From: Lactobacillus intestinalis
GTDB taxonomy: Bacteria; Bacillota; Bacilli; Lactobacillales; Lactobacillaceae
Direction of reading: 5' to 3'
Length of the DNA: 64,000 bases
Assembly: GCF_024397795.1 (NCBI RefSeq)
Contig: NZ_CP072983.1
Span: forward strand, 1,488,001-1,552,000
Of the stretch, positions 34,409-42,190 are shown one piece after another. The notes below the pieces were generated by a model, which saw only the letters and a list, made by a program, of their open reading frames with translations, did no database searches and was not told the origin of the DNA. Within the stretch, counting starts at the first letter, position 1. Each line of letters starts with the position of its first letter. A program made the translations under genes and the position numbers.

Positions 34409-35311
34409 CTATTTTTTAGAAACTTGAGCTAATTTTTCGTAATTTTCATTCATCCACTTTAAATAAGTTACATGGTTAGGAATAGTTTCGCGAACATTCA
34501 AAACAGGAATACCATGGTCTTTAGCTTGTTTTACAAAGCTCTTCACAGTTGAACTGCTGGATTGACTATTATTAACAAAGAAAGCAATCTTCCGATTCTT
34601 AATATCATTAGTCATCTTGTTAATCATCTTTGGACTTGGGTCAGTACCATTTTCAACTGCTTCTTCAAATTCCTTATCGCCAATTCTATAACCAGCTTCT
34701 TTTAAAGCATAATCAAAGACTGGTTCACTTACAAAGACCGGCTTACTATTCTTACCATCAATGCTCTTAGCTAACTTCTTGATTTTATTAATTTTAGCTA
34801 GATACTTTTGACCATTTTCTTTAAAGTAAGCAGCATGCTTTTTATCCAATTTAGACAAACGCTTTACCAAGTAGTTTACATATTTAGTTGGCATGTTTAA
34901 ATTGTACCAAATATGTGGATTGTCGCCTTTTTTAAGGCCCATCAAGTCTTCACCTACTAGAACCGGCTTTTTATCTACTGAACTGGCTAATTTTGTCATC
35001 CAGCTATCATAACCTAAACCGTTAGCCACAATGATATTGGCATTTGATAATTTCTTAGCATCTGCAGTAGTAGGCTCAAAATCATGCGGATCAGTTGTAC
35101 TGTTAGTAATAATCGCATGTACATCGCCATATTTACCCACTACATTTTTGGCGATATCTGAATAAACGTTAGTGGTAGTTACAATTTGAATCTTCTTTGA
35201 ATCACTGGTGGAGTCGGTTTGTCCAGAACAAGCTGAAACAAGCACCATTAAAGCACCTAATAATCCTAAGATAGAAATGGATCTTATAATTCTAGATTTT
35301 GTATTTTTCAT
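34409..35311 (-). CDS. Metal ABC transporter substrate-binding lipoprotein
   Basis: Cluster A-I metal-binding protein (ZnuA/MtsA/PsaA type), 300 residues. Start at 35311 after GGAGGT; the frame extends to 35323. Lipobox LVSACSG places the lipid-modified Cys at about residue 28. Putative ligands are His in TTDPHDFEP, His in NPHIWYN, Glu in FVSEPVFDY and an acidic residue in VRETIPN. A Glu in the third position favours Mn/Fe over Zn, and there is no His-rich loop, but the call is uncertain. First gene of the transporter operon; the promoter carries a long palindrome. Confidence 0.88.
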   Translation of the reverse strand: MKNTKSRIIRSISILGLLGALMVLVSACSGQTDSTSDSKKIQIVTTTNVYSDIAKNVVGKYGDVHAIITNSTTDPHDFEPTTADAKKLSNANIIVANGLGYDSWMTKLASSVDKKPVLVGEDLMGLKKGDNPHIWYNLNMPTKYVNYLVKRLSKLDKKHAAYFKENGQKYLAKINKIKKLAKSIDGKNSKPVFVSEPVFDYALKEAGYRIGDKEFEEAVENGTDPSPKMINKMTNDIKNRKIAFFVNNSQSSSSTVKSFVKQAKDHGIPVLNVRETIPNHVTYLKWMNENYEKLAQVSKK

Positions 35312-35335
35312 ATTTACCTCCAAAATACAAATAAA

Positions 35336-35376
35336 AAAGCATTTAAATCAAAATTCAGCAACATTTTTGATTTAAA
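35336..35376 (-). promoter_or_regulatory. Operator-like palindrome in the metal-transporter leader
   Basis: A perfect 12-bp inverted repeat, TTTAAATCAAAA and TTTTGATTTAAA, separated by 11 bases (35342-35376), lies immediately after the -10 box. It is a good candidate for the operator of the ArsR-family gene at 35550, or for an RNA hairpin. Confidence 0.55.
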
Positions 35377-35379
35377 GTT

Positions 35380-35408
35380 AGCATAAGCTAGTTTTTATAT
35401 TCTGTCAA
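35380..35408 (-). promoter_or_regulatory. Promoter of the metal-transporter operon
   Basis: Minus strand TTGACA (35403-35408), 17-base spacer, TATGCT (35380-35385). The palindrome follows directly. Confidence 0.75.
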
Positions 35409-35425
35409 CATCTTTGAGAAACGCA

Positions 35426-35458
35426 AATAACATCAAGCTCTAAGAAGCTTGATGTTAT
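35426..35458. repeat. Perfect hairpin between arsR-like gene and metal operon
   Basis: ATAACATCAAGCT-CTAAGA-AGCTTGATGTTAT forms a perfect 13-bp stem. Without a clear T run it may be a weak terminator of the upstream regulator gene or a binding site. Confidence 0.6.
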
Positions 35459-35473
35459 CGATATTCATGCCAT

Positions 35474-35503
35474 AAATTTTGCTGAATTATTTAAATGCTT
35501 TAT
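35474..35503. repeat. Inverted copy of the 35336-35365 sequence
   Basis: The reverse complement reads AAGCATTTAAAT, AATTCAGCAA and ATTT in the same order as the sequence at 35336-35365, so two related copies face each other across the hairpin at 35426-35458. Confidence 0.5.
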
Positions 35504-35549
35504 CTAGAATTACATCATTATATAAACATATTTTTATATGATTGTCAAA

Positions 35550-35828
35550 CTAAAATTCACCTTTAGCATGTTGTCTTAGAACATCAAGAATCTTGATAAT
35601 ATGATTGTCAAACAGATAATAGTACTTTTCTTGCTTGACTCTTTCACTTTTTACTAGCCGAGCTTCTTCTAAAATTCTCAAATGACGCGAAATCGCAGGT
35701 TGACTAACATCAAATTGCTTAACTAAATTATTCACGCTGCTTTGTTTATTATCATTTAAATAATAAAGGATTTGAATTCGAATAGGGTGATTTAATGCTC
35801 TCGTAATTCGAATAATTTGATCATTCAA
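35550..35828 (-). CDS. ArsR/SmtB-family transcriptional repressor
   Basis: 92-residue winged-helix regulator. The recognition helix VSQPAISRHLRILEEARLV and the wing SERVKQEKYYYLFD are typical of ArsR. No ELCVCDL-type Cys motif is present; acidic and His residues near the C-terminus (DNHIIKILDVLRQHAKGEF) could form the alpha-5 metal site of Zn/Mn sensors. The start is TTG at 35828 with AGGTGG 9 bases upstream; no ATG fits. It precedes the metal ABC operon on the same strand and probably represses it under metal excess. Confidence 0.85.
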   Translation of the reverse strand: MNDQIIRITRALNHPIRIQILYYLNDNKQSSVNNLVKQFDVSQPAISRHLRILEEARLVKSERVKQEKYYYLFDNHIIKILDVLRQHAKGEF

Positions 35829-36084
35829 CTTCTTTTTCCACCTGTCCTGTCAATCTTCCTTCATTATAACTTAATTTCAAAAACAAAAAAACGCCACCCT
35901 CAGGTGACGCAAAACATAACAGAGTATCTTGATTTAAGTAGAGATCATCAAGATATTTATATTATAATACGTTTTTTATAAAAATAGTAGTCATTTTGCA
36001 CGATAACATAGGTTATTTTTGCATTTAACCATTATTTTGGGATTGCGTTATCTTTTTAGATTAGTTTTTTCTAATATCACCTAA
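35829..36084. other. Gene-free stretch upstream of the ArsR-family gene
   Basis: Contains, on the minus strand, TTATAAT near 35960, an ATCTTGAT/ATCAAGAT inverted repeat, then a terminator-like hairpin at 35885-35910, then a second TATAAT (about 35865) for the regulator gene. It looks like a short leader RNA of roughly 75 bases or an attenuator. The rest is AT-rich without signals. Confidence 0.4.
35885..35910 (-). terminator. Terminator-like hairpin in the leader region
   Basis: Minus strand GCGTCACC-TGAG-GGTGGCGT (with two wobble pairs) followed by a T run, about 60 bases before the ArsR-family start codon. Confidence 0.65.
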
Positions 36085-36085
36085 C

Positions 36086-36117
36086 AAAAAATTGCTGCCT
36101 GAGTAGACAACAATTTT
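36086..36117 (-). terminator. Terminator of the fru operon
   Basis: AAAAATTG and CAATTTTT arms with an imperfect inner stem and a T run on the minus strand, just after the fruA stop. Confidence 0.75.
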
Positions 36118-36125
36118 TAATAATT

Positions 36126-38114
36126 TTATTCGTCAGGATCCTTTGAAATTGGCTTTCTCCAGAAGCTAAGAACTAATCCGGCAACAATAGAACCAATAAT
36201 AGTTGCTAAGAAGTAGAGCCAGATGTGGTTAGCAAGTGGTGATACCCAAAGTCCACCGTGAGGGGCTGGAACTTGAATATGCCATAAACCAACAAGGAAT
36301 CCACCAACAGCAGAACCAAGTACACATGATGGAATGACGTGACCTGGGTCAGCTGCAGCAAATGGAATAGCACCTTCAGTGATGAATGAGAATCCTAAAA
36401 TCCAGTTTGATACACCAGCACGACGTTCTTCTTTGTTGAACTTGTTCTTAAAGAAAGTAGTACCAATAGCAGTAGCAAATGGAGGAACCATACCACCAAC
36501 CATAACGGCAGCCATCATAACAGCGGCAGTAGCTGAATGAGGGTCATTAGCAAAGGCACCAGAAGCAAATACGTAAGCAGCCTTGTTGAAAGGACCACCC
36601 ATATCGATAGCCATCATACCAGCCAAGATAGTAGTAAGAACTACTAAGTTACCAGTACCCATGCTGTTTAAGAAGTGAGTAATTGCAAAGTTAACTGAAC
36701 TAAAGATTGGGTTGACAATGTAGTACATAATCAAAGCAATGAACAATAGTCCTAAAATTGGATAAAGAAGCATTGGCTTCATACCTTCAACTGACTTAGG
36801 TAATTTTGCAAAAATCTTCTTCAAAAGAATCATCAAGTAACCAGCGATGAAACCTGAAGCAATACCGCCTAAGAAACCAGCTGGAGAAGTTGCATGAGCT
36901 TGAACGTTAACTTGAAGACCATTAGTACCGTTAACGATGGCAGCCATATAACCACCAACTAACCCTGGCATCAATGCAGGCAAATCACCAATTGATTCAG
37001 CGATATAAGCTGACAAAATTGGAACCATGAAAGCAAATGCTAAGTTACCTGCTGAGTTTAAGAAGATAAATGCAGGGTTCTTAGGACCACCAGCCATATA
37101 GTTTTCAACGATAAAGGAGATAGCCATCAAGATACCACCACCAATAACGAATGGTAACATGTGGCTAACACCGCTCATTAAGTTCTTGTAGATCTTGCCC
37201 CAAACACCAACGCTTGCGTCGCTTGATCCTTCATCTGACTTGTCGCTTGCACTAGCATGGTAAACACTAGCCTTACCATCCATAATGTCATCGATCAATT
37301 CATTTGGCTTATTAATACCATCAACAACCGGACGAGAAACTAATTCCTTACCATCAAAACGTGGCATGTCAACTTTCTTGTCAGATGCAATAATTACACC
37401 CTTAGCGCGCTTAATTTCTTCTGGGGTTAACTTATCCTTAACACCTTCAGAACCGTTAGTTTCGATTCTAACTTCGATACCGCGCTTTTCACCGGCCTTA
37501 ATCAAAGCTTCTTGAGCCATGTAAGTGTGAGCAATACCGTTAATACATGCAGTAACACCAACAATTAAAGGCTTTTCGTCTTCCTTAGAAGTACCGGCAG
37601 CCTTTGCGGCTTCTTGCTTTTTCTTCTTTTCAGCAGCAGCCTTATCTTCAGCATCCTTCTTAGCTTCAGCGTTTTCAAACAAGTCAATTACTTCTTGAGG
37701 AGTTTGAGCTTTCTTTAATTCTTCAACTAAATCAGGATTTACCAAAAGTCCTGAAAGTTTTGCTAAAGCTTGAAGGTGAGTATTATCAGCACCATCTGGT
37801 GCAGTAATCATGAAGAATAAGTGAACTGGTTGACCATCCAAAGAATTGTAGTCAATACCATTCTTACTCTTGGCAAATAATACTCGTGCTTTATTAATGT
37901 ACTTATTACGTGCGTGAGGCATTGCGATTCCGCCACCGATACCAGTGGTTGATTCATCTTCACGAGCCCAAATTGATTTAATGAATTCATCTTCATTATT
38001 TACAATGCCAGTCTTGACTTCAAGGTCAGCCATTTCTTTAATGGCGTCTTCTTTATTAGTAGCCTTGAGGTCCATAATCATGGACTCAGTACTTAATATG
38101 TCCTTGATTCTCAT
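36126..38114 (-). CDS. fruA: PTS fructose transporter subunit IIABC
   Basis: Takes up fructose as fructose-1-phosphate. 662 residues: EIIA domain (about 1-150) with phospho-His in GIAMPHARN, an Ala/Lys-rich linker (about 152-178), EIIB domain (about 182-285) with phospho-Cys in GVTACINGIAHTYMA, and EIIC membrane domain (about 310-655) with GGGILMAISFIVENY and FITEGAIPFAAADP. The start follows AGGAGGA. Third gene of fruR-fruK-fruA, 32 bases after fruK; terminator downstream. Confidence 0.96.
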   Translation of the reverse strand: MRIKDILSTESMIMDLKATNKEDAIKEMADLEVKTGIVNNEDEFIKSIWAREDESTTGIGGGIAMPHARNKYINKARVLFAKSKNGIDYNSLDGQPVHLFFMITAPDGADNTHLQALAKLSGLLVNPDLVEELKKAQTPQEVIDLFENAEAKKDAEDKAAAEKKKKQEAAKAAGTSKEDEKPLIVGVTACINGIAHTYMAQEALIKAGEKRGIEVRIETNGSEGVKDKLTPEEIKRAKGVIIASDKKVDMPRFDGKELVSRPVVDGINKPNELIDDIMDGKASVYHASASDKSDEGSSDASVGVWGKIYKNLMSGVSHMLPFVIGGGILMAISFIVENYMAGGPKNPAFIFLNSAGNLAFAFMVPILSAYIAESIGDLPALMPGLVGGYMAAIVNGTNGLQVNVQAHATSPAGFLGGIASGFIAGYLMILLKKIFAKLPKSVEGMKPMLLYPILGLLFIALIMYYIVNPIFSSVNFAITHFLNSMGTGNLVVLTTILAGMMAIDMGGPFNKAAYVFASGAFANDPHSATAAVMMAAVMVGGMVPPFATAIGTTFFKNKFNKEERRAGVSNWILGFSFITEGAIPFAAADPGHVIPSCVLGSAVGGFLVGLWHIQVPAPHGGLWVSPLANHIWLYFLATIIGSIVAGLVLSFWRKPISKDPDE

Positions 38115-38146
38115 CGAATCATGTCCTCCTATTTTTTATTTATTAA

Positions 38147-39061
38147 TTAAGAAATTTGTTCTACTTTAATTTGTGGGAGTACAGCATCAATTTGACTCTT
38201 AACAGCAATATCTTTAGTAAAGGCAGTTGCAGCACCACAAGCCATACCCATTCTAAAGCTTTCTTCTGCATTATGAGTCTTGAAGTAAGTACCAACAAAT
38301 CCAGCGATCATTGAGTCACCAGCACCTACGGAGTTAACAGCAGTACCAACGGCACCCTTTGCGTGGTAAACGTGGTCCTTAGTCAAAAGGTAACCACCGT
38401 CGCCAGCCATAGATACCATTACATTTTGTGCACCCATGTTCAAAAGCTTTTCTGCGTATTCAAGCATGACATCGCTAGAATCAAAGCTAGTATTGAACAA
38501 ATCTGCTAATTCATGATGGTTTGGCTTAATTACTAATGGGCCATATTCAAGAGTATCAAGAAGTGCTTGTCCAGTAGTATCTACAACAAATTCAGCACCT
38601 GCATCCTTAATTGTAGGCAATAATTGTTGATAAAAATCAGTTGGTAAACTTGGAGTAAGAGAACCACTCATTACCACAATGTCACCCTTCTTAAGATCGT
38701 CTAAACGTGACTTAAAAGCAGTGATTTCTTGGTTAGTAATTTGGGGACCAGCAGCGTTAATTTCAGTTTCCTTTTCAGCATGAATCTTAACGTTCACACG
38801 GGTTACATCTGAAATAGTAACGAAGTCGCTGGTAATTCTCTTTTGATTCAATTGACGAATCAATTCCTTACCAGTAAAACCACCAACAAAGCCCCAAGCT
38901 GTGTTTTCTACGTTTAATTGGTTAAGGATTTGAGAAACGTTAATTCCCTTTCCTCCTGCTAAAAATGAATAATTATTAGTTCTATTAACTTCACCAGCAT
39001 TAACTTTTTCAAGTTGCATTACATAGTCAAGTGCTGGATTAACAGTAACTGTATAAATCAT
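38147..39061 (-). CDS. fruK: 1-phosphofructokinase
   Basis: Converts fructose-1-phosphate to fructose-1,6-bisphosphate. 304 residues, PfkB family: substrate motif GGKGINVSQIL (about 37-47) and the anion hole/catalytic motif VNSVGAGDSMIAGFVG (about 245-260). ATG overlaps the fruR stop by four bases (ATGA), so the two are coupled. Pathway partner of FruA. Confidence 0.95.
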   Translation of the reverse strand: MIYTVTVNPALDYVMQLEKVNAGEVNRTNNYSFLAGGKGINVSQILNQLNVENTAWGFVGGFTGKELIRQLNQKRITSDFVTISDVTRVNVKIHAEKETEINAAGPQITNQEITAFKSRLDDLKKGDIVVMSGSLTPSLPTDFYQQLLPTIKDAGAEFVVDTTGQALLDTLEYGPLVIKPNHHELADLFNTSFDSSDVMLEYAEKLLNMGAQNVMVSMAGDGGYLLTKDHVYHAKGAVGTAVNSVGAGDSMIAGFVGTYFKTHNAEESFRMGMACGAATAFTKDIAVKSQIDAVLPQIKVEQIS

Positions 39062-39816
39062 TTTTGTACCTCCTCTATTTTTATCCCGGCAGGTAGTGCC
39101 TTTTTTTGACTTTGATTAAGTTTATTGATAATCACACAAACGTCGTCTACATTTGCAAAAACTGCAAAATTGCGTTCCCCAATCTTAGAAGAATCTGTTA
39201 AAACATAGGCCTTGTGCGCTTGAGCAATTTCGGCTGCTTTAATGGCAGATTCCTCTGGATCCGGAGTGGTGATATTGCCATTTTTTTCAATACCATTTGC
39301 CCCAATAAAACTTGCAGAAAAGTTCATCCCTTTAATTTGTTTTAATGCGGTTTGACCGATGACTGCATGAGTATCATCTTTAACCTTTCCGCCAATTAAA
39401 ATAGTTTCAATGCCATAATTTAAACTACATAAAGCGGTCTCTACTCCATTAGTAATTATCTTTACATCAGGAATTTCCGCTAAAAATGGTACCATCTCAT
39501 AGGTAGTAGTCCCAGCATCAATAAAAATATTATCTCCAGAATGAACGAAATGTTCCGCCGCATATTTGGCAATTTCTATCTTAGCATCGTGATTAAGATT
39601 AAAACGAACATTTTGTGAAACATCACGAGAGAAATTCTTCACTGATTGAGCGCCACCATGAACCCTCTTAAGAATTCCTGATTTTTCCATTTGGATTAAA
39701 TCTCGTCTAATCGTTGATTCAGAAGTATCAGTTAATTTACATAGCTCTGCCACACGACACAACTCATGCTCGTTGACATAGTTTTCAATTAAACTTCGGC
39801 GTTCCTCAGTCAGCAT
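39058..39816 (-). CDS. fruR: DeoR-family fructose operon regulator
   Basis: DeoR/GlpR repressor, about 252 residues. Start at 39816 after GAGGTG; the frame is open to 39864 but the upstream part has no ribosome site. N-terminal helix-turn-helix (VAELCKLTDTSESTIRRDLIQMEKSGILKRVHGG) and a sugar-phosphate-sensing domain with DAGTTTYEMVPFL and ITNGVETALCSL. It probably responds to fructose-1-phosphate. First gene of the operon, so it is autoregulated, with a cre-like site and four phased decamers upstream. Confidence 0.93.
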   Translation of the reverse strand: MLTEERRSLIENYVNEHELCRVAELCKLTDTSESTIRRDLIQMEKSGILKRVHGGAQSVKNFSRDVSQNVRFNLNHDAKIEIAKYAAEHFVHSGDNIFIDAGTTTYEMVPFLAEIPDVKIITNGVETALCSLNYGIETILIGGKVKDDTHAVIGQTALKQIKGMNFSASFIGANGIEKNGNITTPDPEESAIKAAEIAQAHKAYVLTDSSKIGERNFAVFANVDDVCVIINKLNQSQKKALPAGIKIEEVQK

Positions 39817-39835
39817 AATTTTCACCTCAAAAAAT

Positions 39836-39864
39836 ATTGTATTCGCTTTCGATTCTAAAATCAA
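39836..39864 (-). promoter_or_regulatory. fru operon promoter with overlapping cre site
   Basis: Minus strand TTGATT (39859-39864), 17-base spacer, TACAAT (39836-39841). CGAAAGCGAATACA (39838-39851) matches the cre consensus at all fixed positions but the first and covers the -10 box, so CcpA binding would repress the operon. Confidence 0.7.
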
Positions 39865-39870
39865 TCATTT

Positions 39871-39910
39871 TTCTTCAAAATAATTCAAATAAATTCAATT
39901 TTCTTCAAAA
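39871..39910. repeat. Four phased 10-bp TTCAA repeats upstream of fruR
   Basis: Four consecutive decamers, TTCTTCAAAA, TAATTCAAAT, AAATTCAATT and TTCTTCAAAA, each place TTCAA at the same position, so the motif recurs once per helical turn directly upstream of the -35 box. It is a likely FruR operator array. Confidence 0.6.
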
Positions 39911-39926
39911 TTAAGCAATTAAATGC

Positions 39927-39959
39927 AAAAAAAGAGGCAATCATATAGATTGCTTCTTT
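39927..39959 (-). terminator. Terminator of the small membrane-protein operon
   Basis: Minus strand GAAGCAAT/ATTGCCTC hairpin followed by T7, 10 bases after the stop of the gene at 39969. Confidence 0.85.
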
Positions 39960-39968
39960 ATTACGGGA

Positions 39969-40328
39969 TTATTCTTTTCTCAATTCAGTGAAAGCAATTA
40001 TACCAATCACTGCTGCATATAAGAAATAGTAGATAAGTAATGCAAATTCAACACTACTAATTAATAAATATAAAATCGAAAAGATAAATATTGCGATTGC
40101 TGCAATGCAAGCTCCTAAATATAGGGATTTAGTTAATAAGTAGCTGCTAGCAACAATTAATAAGACATACACTATCATTGAAATGAATTGCACAGTTTTA
40201 GCGATATTAGGCGAAACGATGATTACTTGAAATCTTCCGGCTAATTTTGCAATTACAACTAATGATAAAACCAATGAGAAAAAGCAAATTATTGGATAGA
40301 CAATATTCTTCCAGTAGTTTTTCATCAT
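39969..40328 (-). CDS. Four-TM small membrane protein, function unknown
   Basis: 119 residues with four hydrophobic helices filling almost the whole length and short charged ends. No family recognised. Last gene of a run of five minus-strand genes (DUF2975 protein, HTH regulator, 99-aa, 64-aa and this one) that are probably one or two transcripts. Confidence 0.6.
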   Translation of the reverse strand: MMKNYWKNIVYPIICFFSLVLSLVVIAKLAGRFQVIIVSPNIAKTVQFISMIVYVLLIVASSYLLTKSLYLGACIAAIAIFIFSILYLLISSVEFALLIYYFLYAAVIGIIAFTELRKE

Positions 40329-40337
40329 ATCACCGAC

Positions 40338-40532
40338 TTAATTAAATAAATCAGACATACTAGTTGGGATATTATTGTTCTTTGCGAAGTATTTCTTAAA
40401 TGCTTGGATAAAAGTCAAATGATCTCTATCGTGATATTTCAACGTATCCATTACTGCCCAATATGCAGTAATTAAACAGTTAACCCCTAATACGATGATA
40501 ATGCCAATTAAAATGTATAACAAATATAACAT
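40338..40532 (-). CDS. Single-TM small protein, function unknown
   Basis: 64 residues: a hydrophobic N-terminal helix (about 3-24), then a polar part with HDRDHLTFIQAFKKYF. GGGGG precedes the ATG by 8-10 bases, which supports translation. It ends 9 bases before the next gene. Not recognised. Confidence 0.6.
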   Translation of the reverse strand: MLYLLYILIGIIIVLGVNCLITAYWAVMDTLKYHDRDHLTFIQAFKKYFAKNNNIPTSMSDLFN

Positions 40533-40617
40533 CTTGAATCCCCCACTTGTTTTCGATCTACTGTATTATTTACTTAATACAGTAATATAGATTGCAAACT
40601 CTGTCAATACTTTCTAG

Positions 40618-40917
40618 CTAAAAGTAGAAAATCGCATCTATAAGCCACCATTTCCACCAATGCTTCAAATAATACTTTGCATATTTACGAAAAGCTTCGC
40701 CATAACTTTTACATCTTTCGTGAATATAGACCTTCTCTTTTTCACCCCTTACGAACTGATCAATTCGTCGACTTTTCAAAGTGAAATAGTAATTTCCATT
40801 TTCTTTTCGAGTGAAGGCACGCCAGCTTGCAAATACTAAAATGAAGATCAAATCTATAATGGCAATCAGCACTAATAAAATCAGTACCAAAATCAGCCAT
40901 TCTTTAAATCCTTCCAC
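40618..40917 (-). CDS. Small membrane protein, GTG start, function unknown
   Basis: 99 residues with one strong hydrophobic segment (about 7-31) and a basic, Tyr/Trp-rich remainder ending in hydrophobic HWWKWWLIDAIFYF. Starts at GTG 40917 inside the end of the regulator gene (25-base overlap), so it is coupled to it. No family recognised. Confidence 0.55.
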   Translation of the reverse strand: MEGFKEWLILVLILLVLIAIIDLIFILVFASWRAFTRKENGNYYFTLKSRRIDQFVRGEKEKVYIHERCKSYGEAFRKYAKYYLKHWWKWWLIDAIFYF

Positions 40918-41129
40918 TCCTCTTCTTCCTCTTTCTTATACTTAAGTAAGTCACCTGGTTGACAATCCAACACCTCACAGATTTTATTCAAGGTATCAAA
41001 TCTCACCCCGTGAGCTTTCCCCGTTTTCAAAATCGATAGATTCGCTGGAGTAATTCCCACTTTTTGTGCTAATTCTTTTGAAGATATTTTTCGCTTTAAC
41101 AACATAAAATCTAGTGTCACTTCTATCAA
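40893..41129 (-). CDS. Cro/CI-type (YozG-like) helix-turn-helix regulator
   Basis: 78 residues with the compact HTH of the YozG group: ELAQKVGITPANLSILKTGKA, then RFDTLNKICEVLDCQPGDLLKY. Start is TTG at 41129 with AGGGGGC upstream; the first residues MIEVTLD match the usual start of this group. It lies between the DUF2975 protein gene (12 bases upstream) and a small membrane protein gene that it overlaps. Such regulators are often paired with DUF2975 proteins and probably control their own operon. Confidence 0.88.
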   Translation of the reverse strand: MIEVTLDFMLLKRKISSKELAQKVGITPANLSILKTGKAHGVRFDTLNKICEVLDCQPGDLLKYKKEEEEEWKDLKNG

Positions 41130-41141
41130 ACTACTCGCCCC

Positions 41142-41675
41142 CTAGATAATTGCGTCTGAATCTTCTTGAAGTTGCATCCCATATTTGAACACGATGTAAA
41201 TTACATATATTACGGCAAGAAACAGCAGTCCTCCTTGAGCGCCTGTAGGGTAAGCAAGGTGTTGTATCTCGTCTTTCCCTGGTTGTAAATTAAGACTCAT
41301 CAAGAACAAAACAATCGTCATCACTGTATAAGTTGCAACCCACACCAACAATTTACGAATCAATTCTAAATTTTGATTAGCAAAAAAGATCTCATTTTTG
41401 ATATTTCTTACTAATCCTCGCGCGAATCTACAGATAAAGAATTCAGCCAAAGCTTCAAGAAACAATACAACAAAGAACGCAATTGCTAGCCAAAGCGTGT
41501 TTCCTTTGCCCCAACTTCCAAAACCTGCTCTAAATCCTTGAGCAAAATCCGAATTATTGTTAAAACTAAAGGCAACTATCCCTAGCACAAATACACTAAA
41601 GACCATTCCCAAAACACAGAAAATTTGATAAATAAAAGCTACAACTTCAATCAAATTCAACCAAAACTTTTTCAT
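41142..41675 (-). CDS. DUF2975-family membrane protein
   Basis: 177 residues, four hydrophobic segments (about 10-35, 58-82, 110-130, 143-165). The loop between helices 2 and 3 reads IKNEIFFANQNLELIRKLL, the hallmark NPF-type region of DUF2975 as I recall it. Pairing with a YozG-like HTH gene right behind it is the usual layout of this family, whose function is unknown. First gene of the small membrane operon; its upstream region is AT-rich with an inverted repeat around ATTATTGATAAATAAAAT. Confidence 0.8.
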   Translation of the reverse strand: MKKFWLNLIEVVAFIYQIFCVLGMVFSVFVLGIVAFSFNNNSDFAQGFRAGFGSWGKGNTLWLAIAFFVVLFLEALAEFFICRFARGLVRNIKNEIFFANQNLELIRKLLVWVATYTVMTIVLFLMSLNLQPGKDEIQHLAYPTGAQGGLLFLAVIYVIYIVFKYGMQLQEDSDAII

Positions 41676-41769
41676 TTCAAGCTCCTCCCTTAATTCATTA
41701 ATTATTGTATTACGATAATTAATACTTGTAAATCAATATTTTATTATTGATAAATAAAATTATTTAGGC

Positions 41770-41812
41770 AAAAAAATCCCAAGTTAGCACTTAACTAACT
41801 TGGGATCTTTTT
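41770..41812 (-). terminator. Terminator of the 98-residue gene
   Basis: ATCCCAAGTTAG/CTAACTTGGGAT around a 7-base loop with T runs on both sides. Confidence 0.92.
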
Positions 41813-42108
41813 TAAAATTCAACTGTATATTTTTTGAGTTCTTCTTGAAGCTTGCGCACACCCTTTGGCACCTTGAATTTATTTTTAGCTAAATAAACCG
41901 AGAGCTCGTCATCAAGTTCCTTAGCAACTTCAGCACGTGGCTCATCTTTGCTTGCTTTATACAAAGCTAACTTCACGATCTTCATAATATCTTTGTTCCC
42001 AATCAAATCAGGATCGTTATTAACCAAGCTTCTTACTTTAATAATAAATTCGTTGTTGGCGGCATAAGTGTTATTGTGCATCCCAACGCCCATTTCCGTT
42101 TCTTTCAT
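41812..42108 (-). CDS. Small conserved hypothetical protein
   Basis: About 98 residues; start at 42108 where AAAGGGG lies 8 bases upstream (frame open to 42126). Soluble, mostly helical, with acidic DDELSVYLAKNKF and a C-terminal KGVRKLQEELKKYTVEF. Not recognised. It stands between two terminators next to the giant surface protein and is transcribed alone. Confidence 0.6.
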   Translation of the reverse strand: MKETEMGVGMHNNTYAANNEFIIKVRSLVNNDPDLIGNKDIMKIVKLALYKASKDEPRAEVAKELDDELSVYLAKNKFKVPKGVRKLQEELKKYTVEF

Positions 42109-42154
42109 GATAAACGCCCCTTTCATATCTTTTAATTAAATTTTAGCACAAGAA

Positions 42155-42181
42155 AAAGCCATGGACTTTTTCCATGACTTT
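42155..42181 (-). terminator. Terminator of the giant surface-protein gene
   Basis: Minus strand CATGGA/TCCATG stem with AAG/CTT extension, followed by T5. Confidence 0.8.
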
Positions 42182-42190
42182 TATTTAATA

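Noticed and set aside
35885..35910. T-box antiterminator, suggested by GAGGGTGGCG
   Set aside because: The core AGGGTGGNACCGCG is not present, the leader is far too short for a T-box, and no aminoacylation gene follows.
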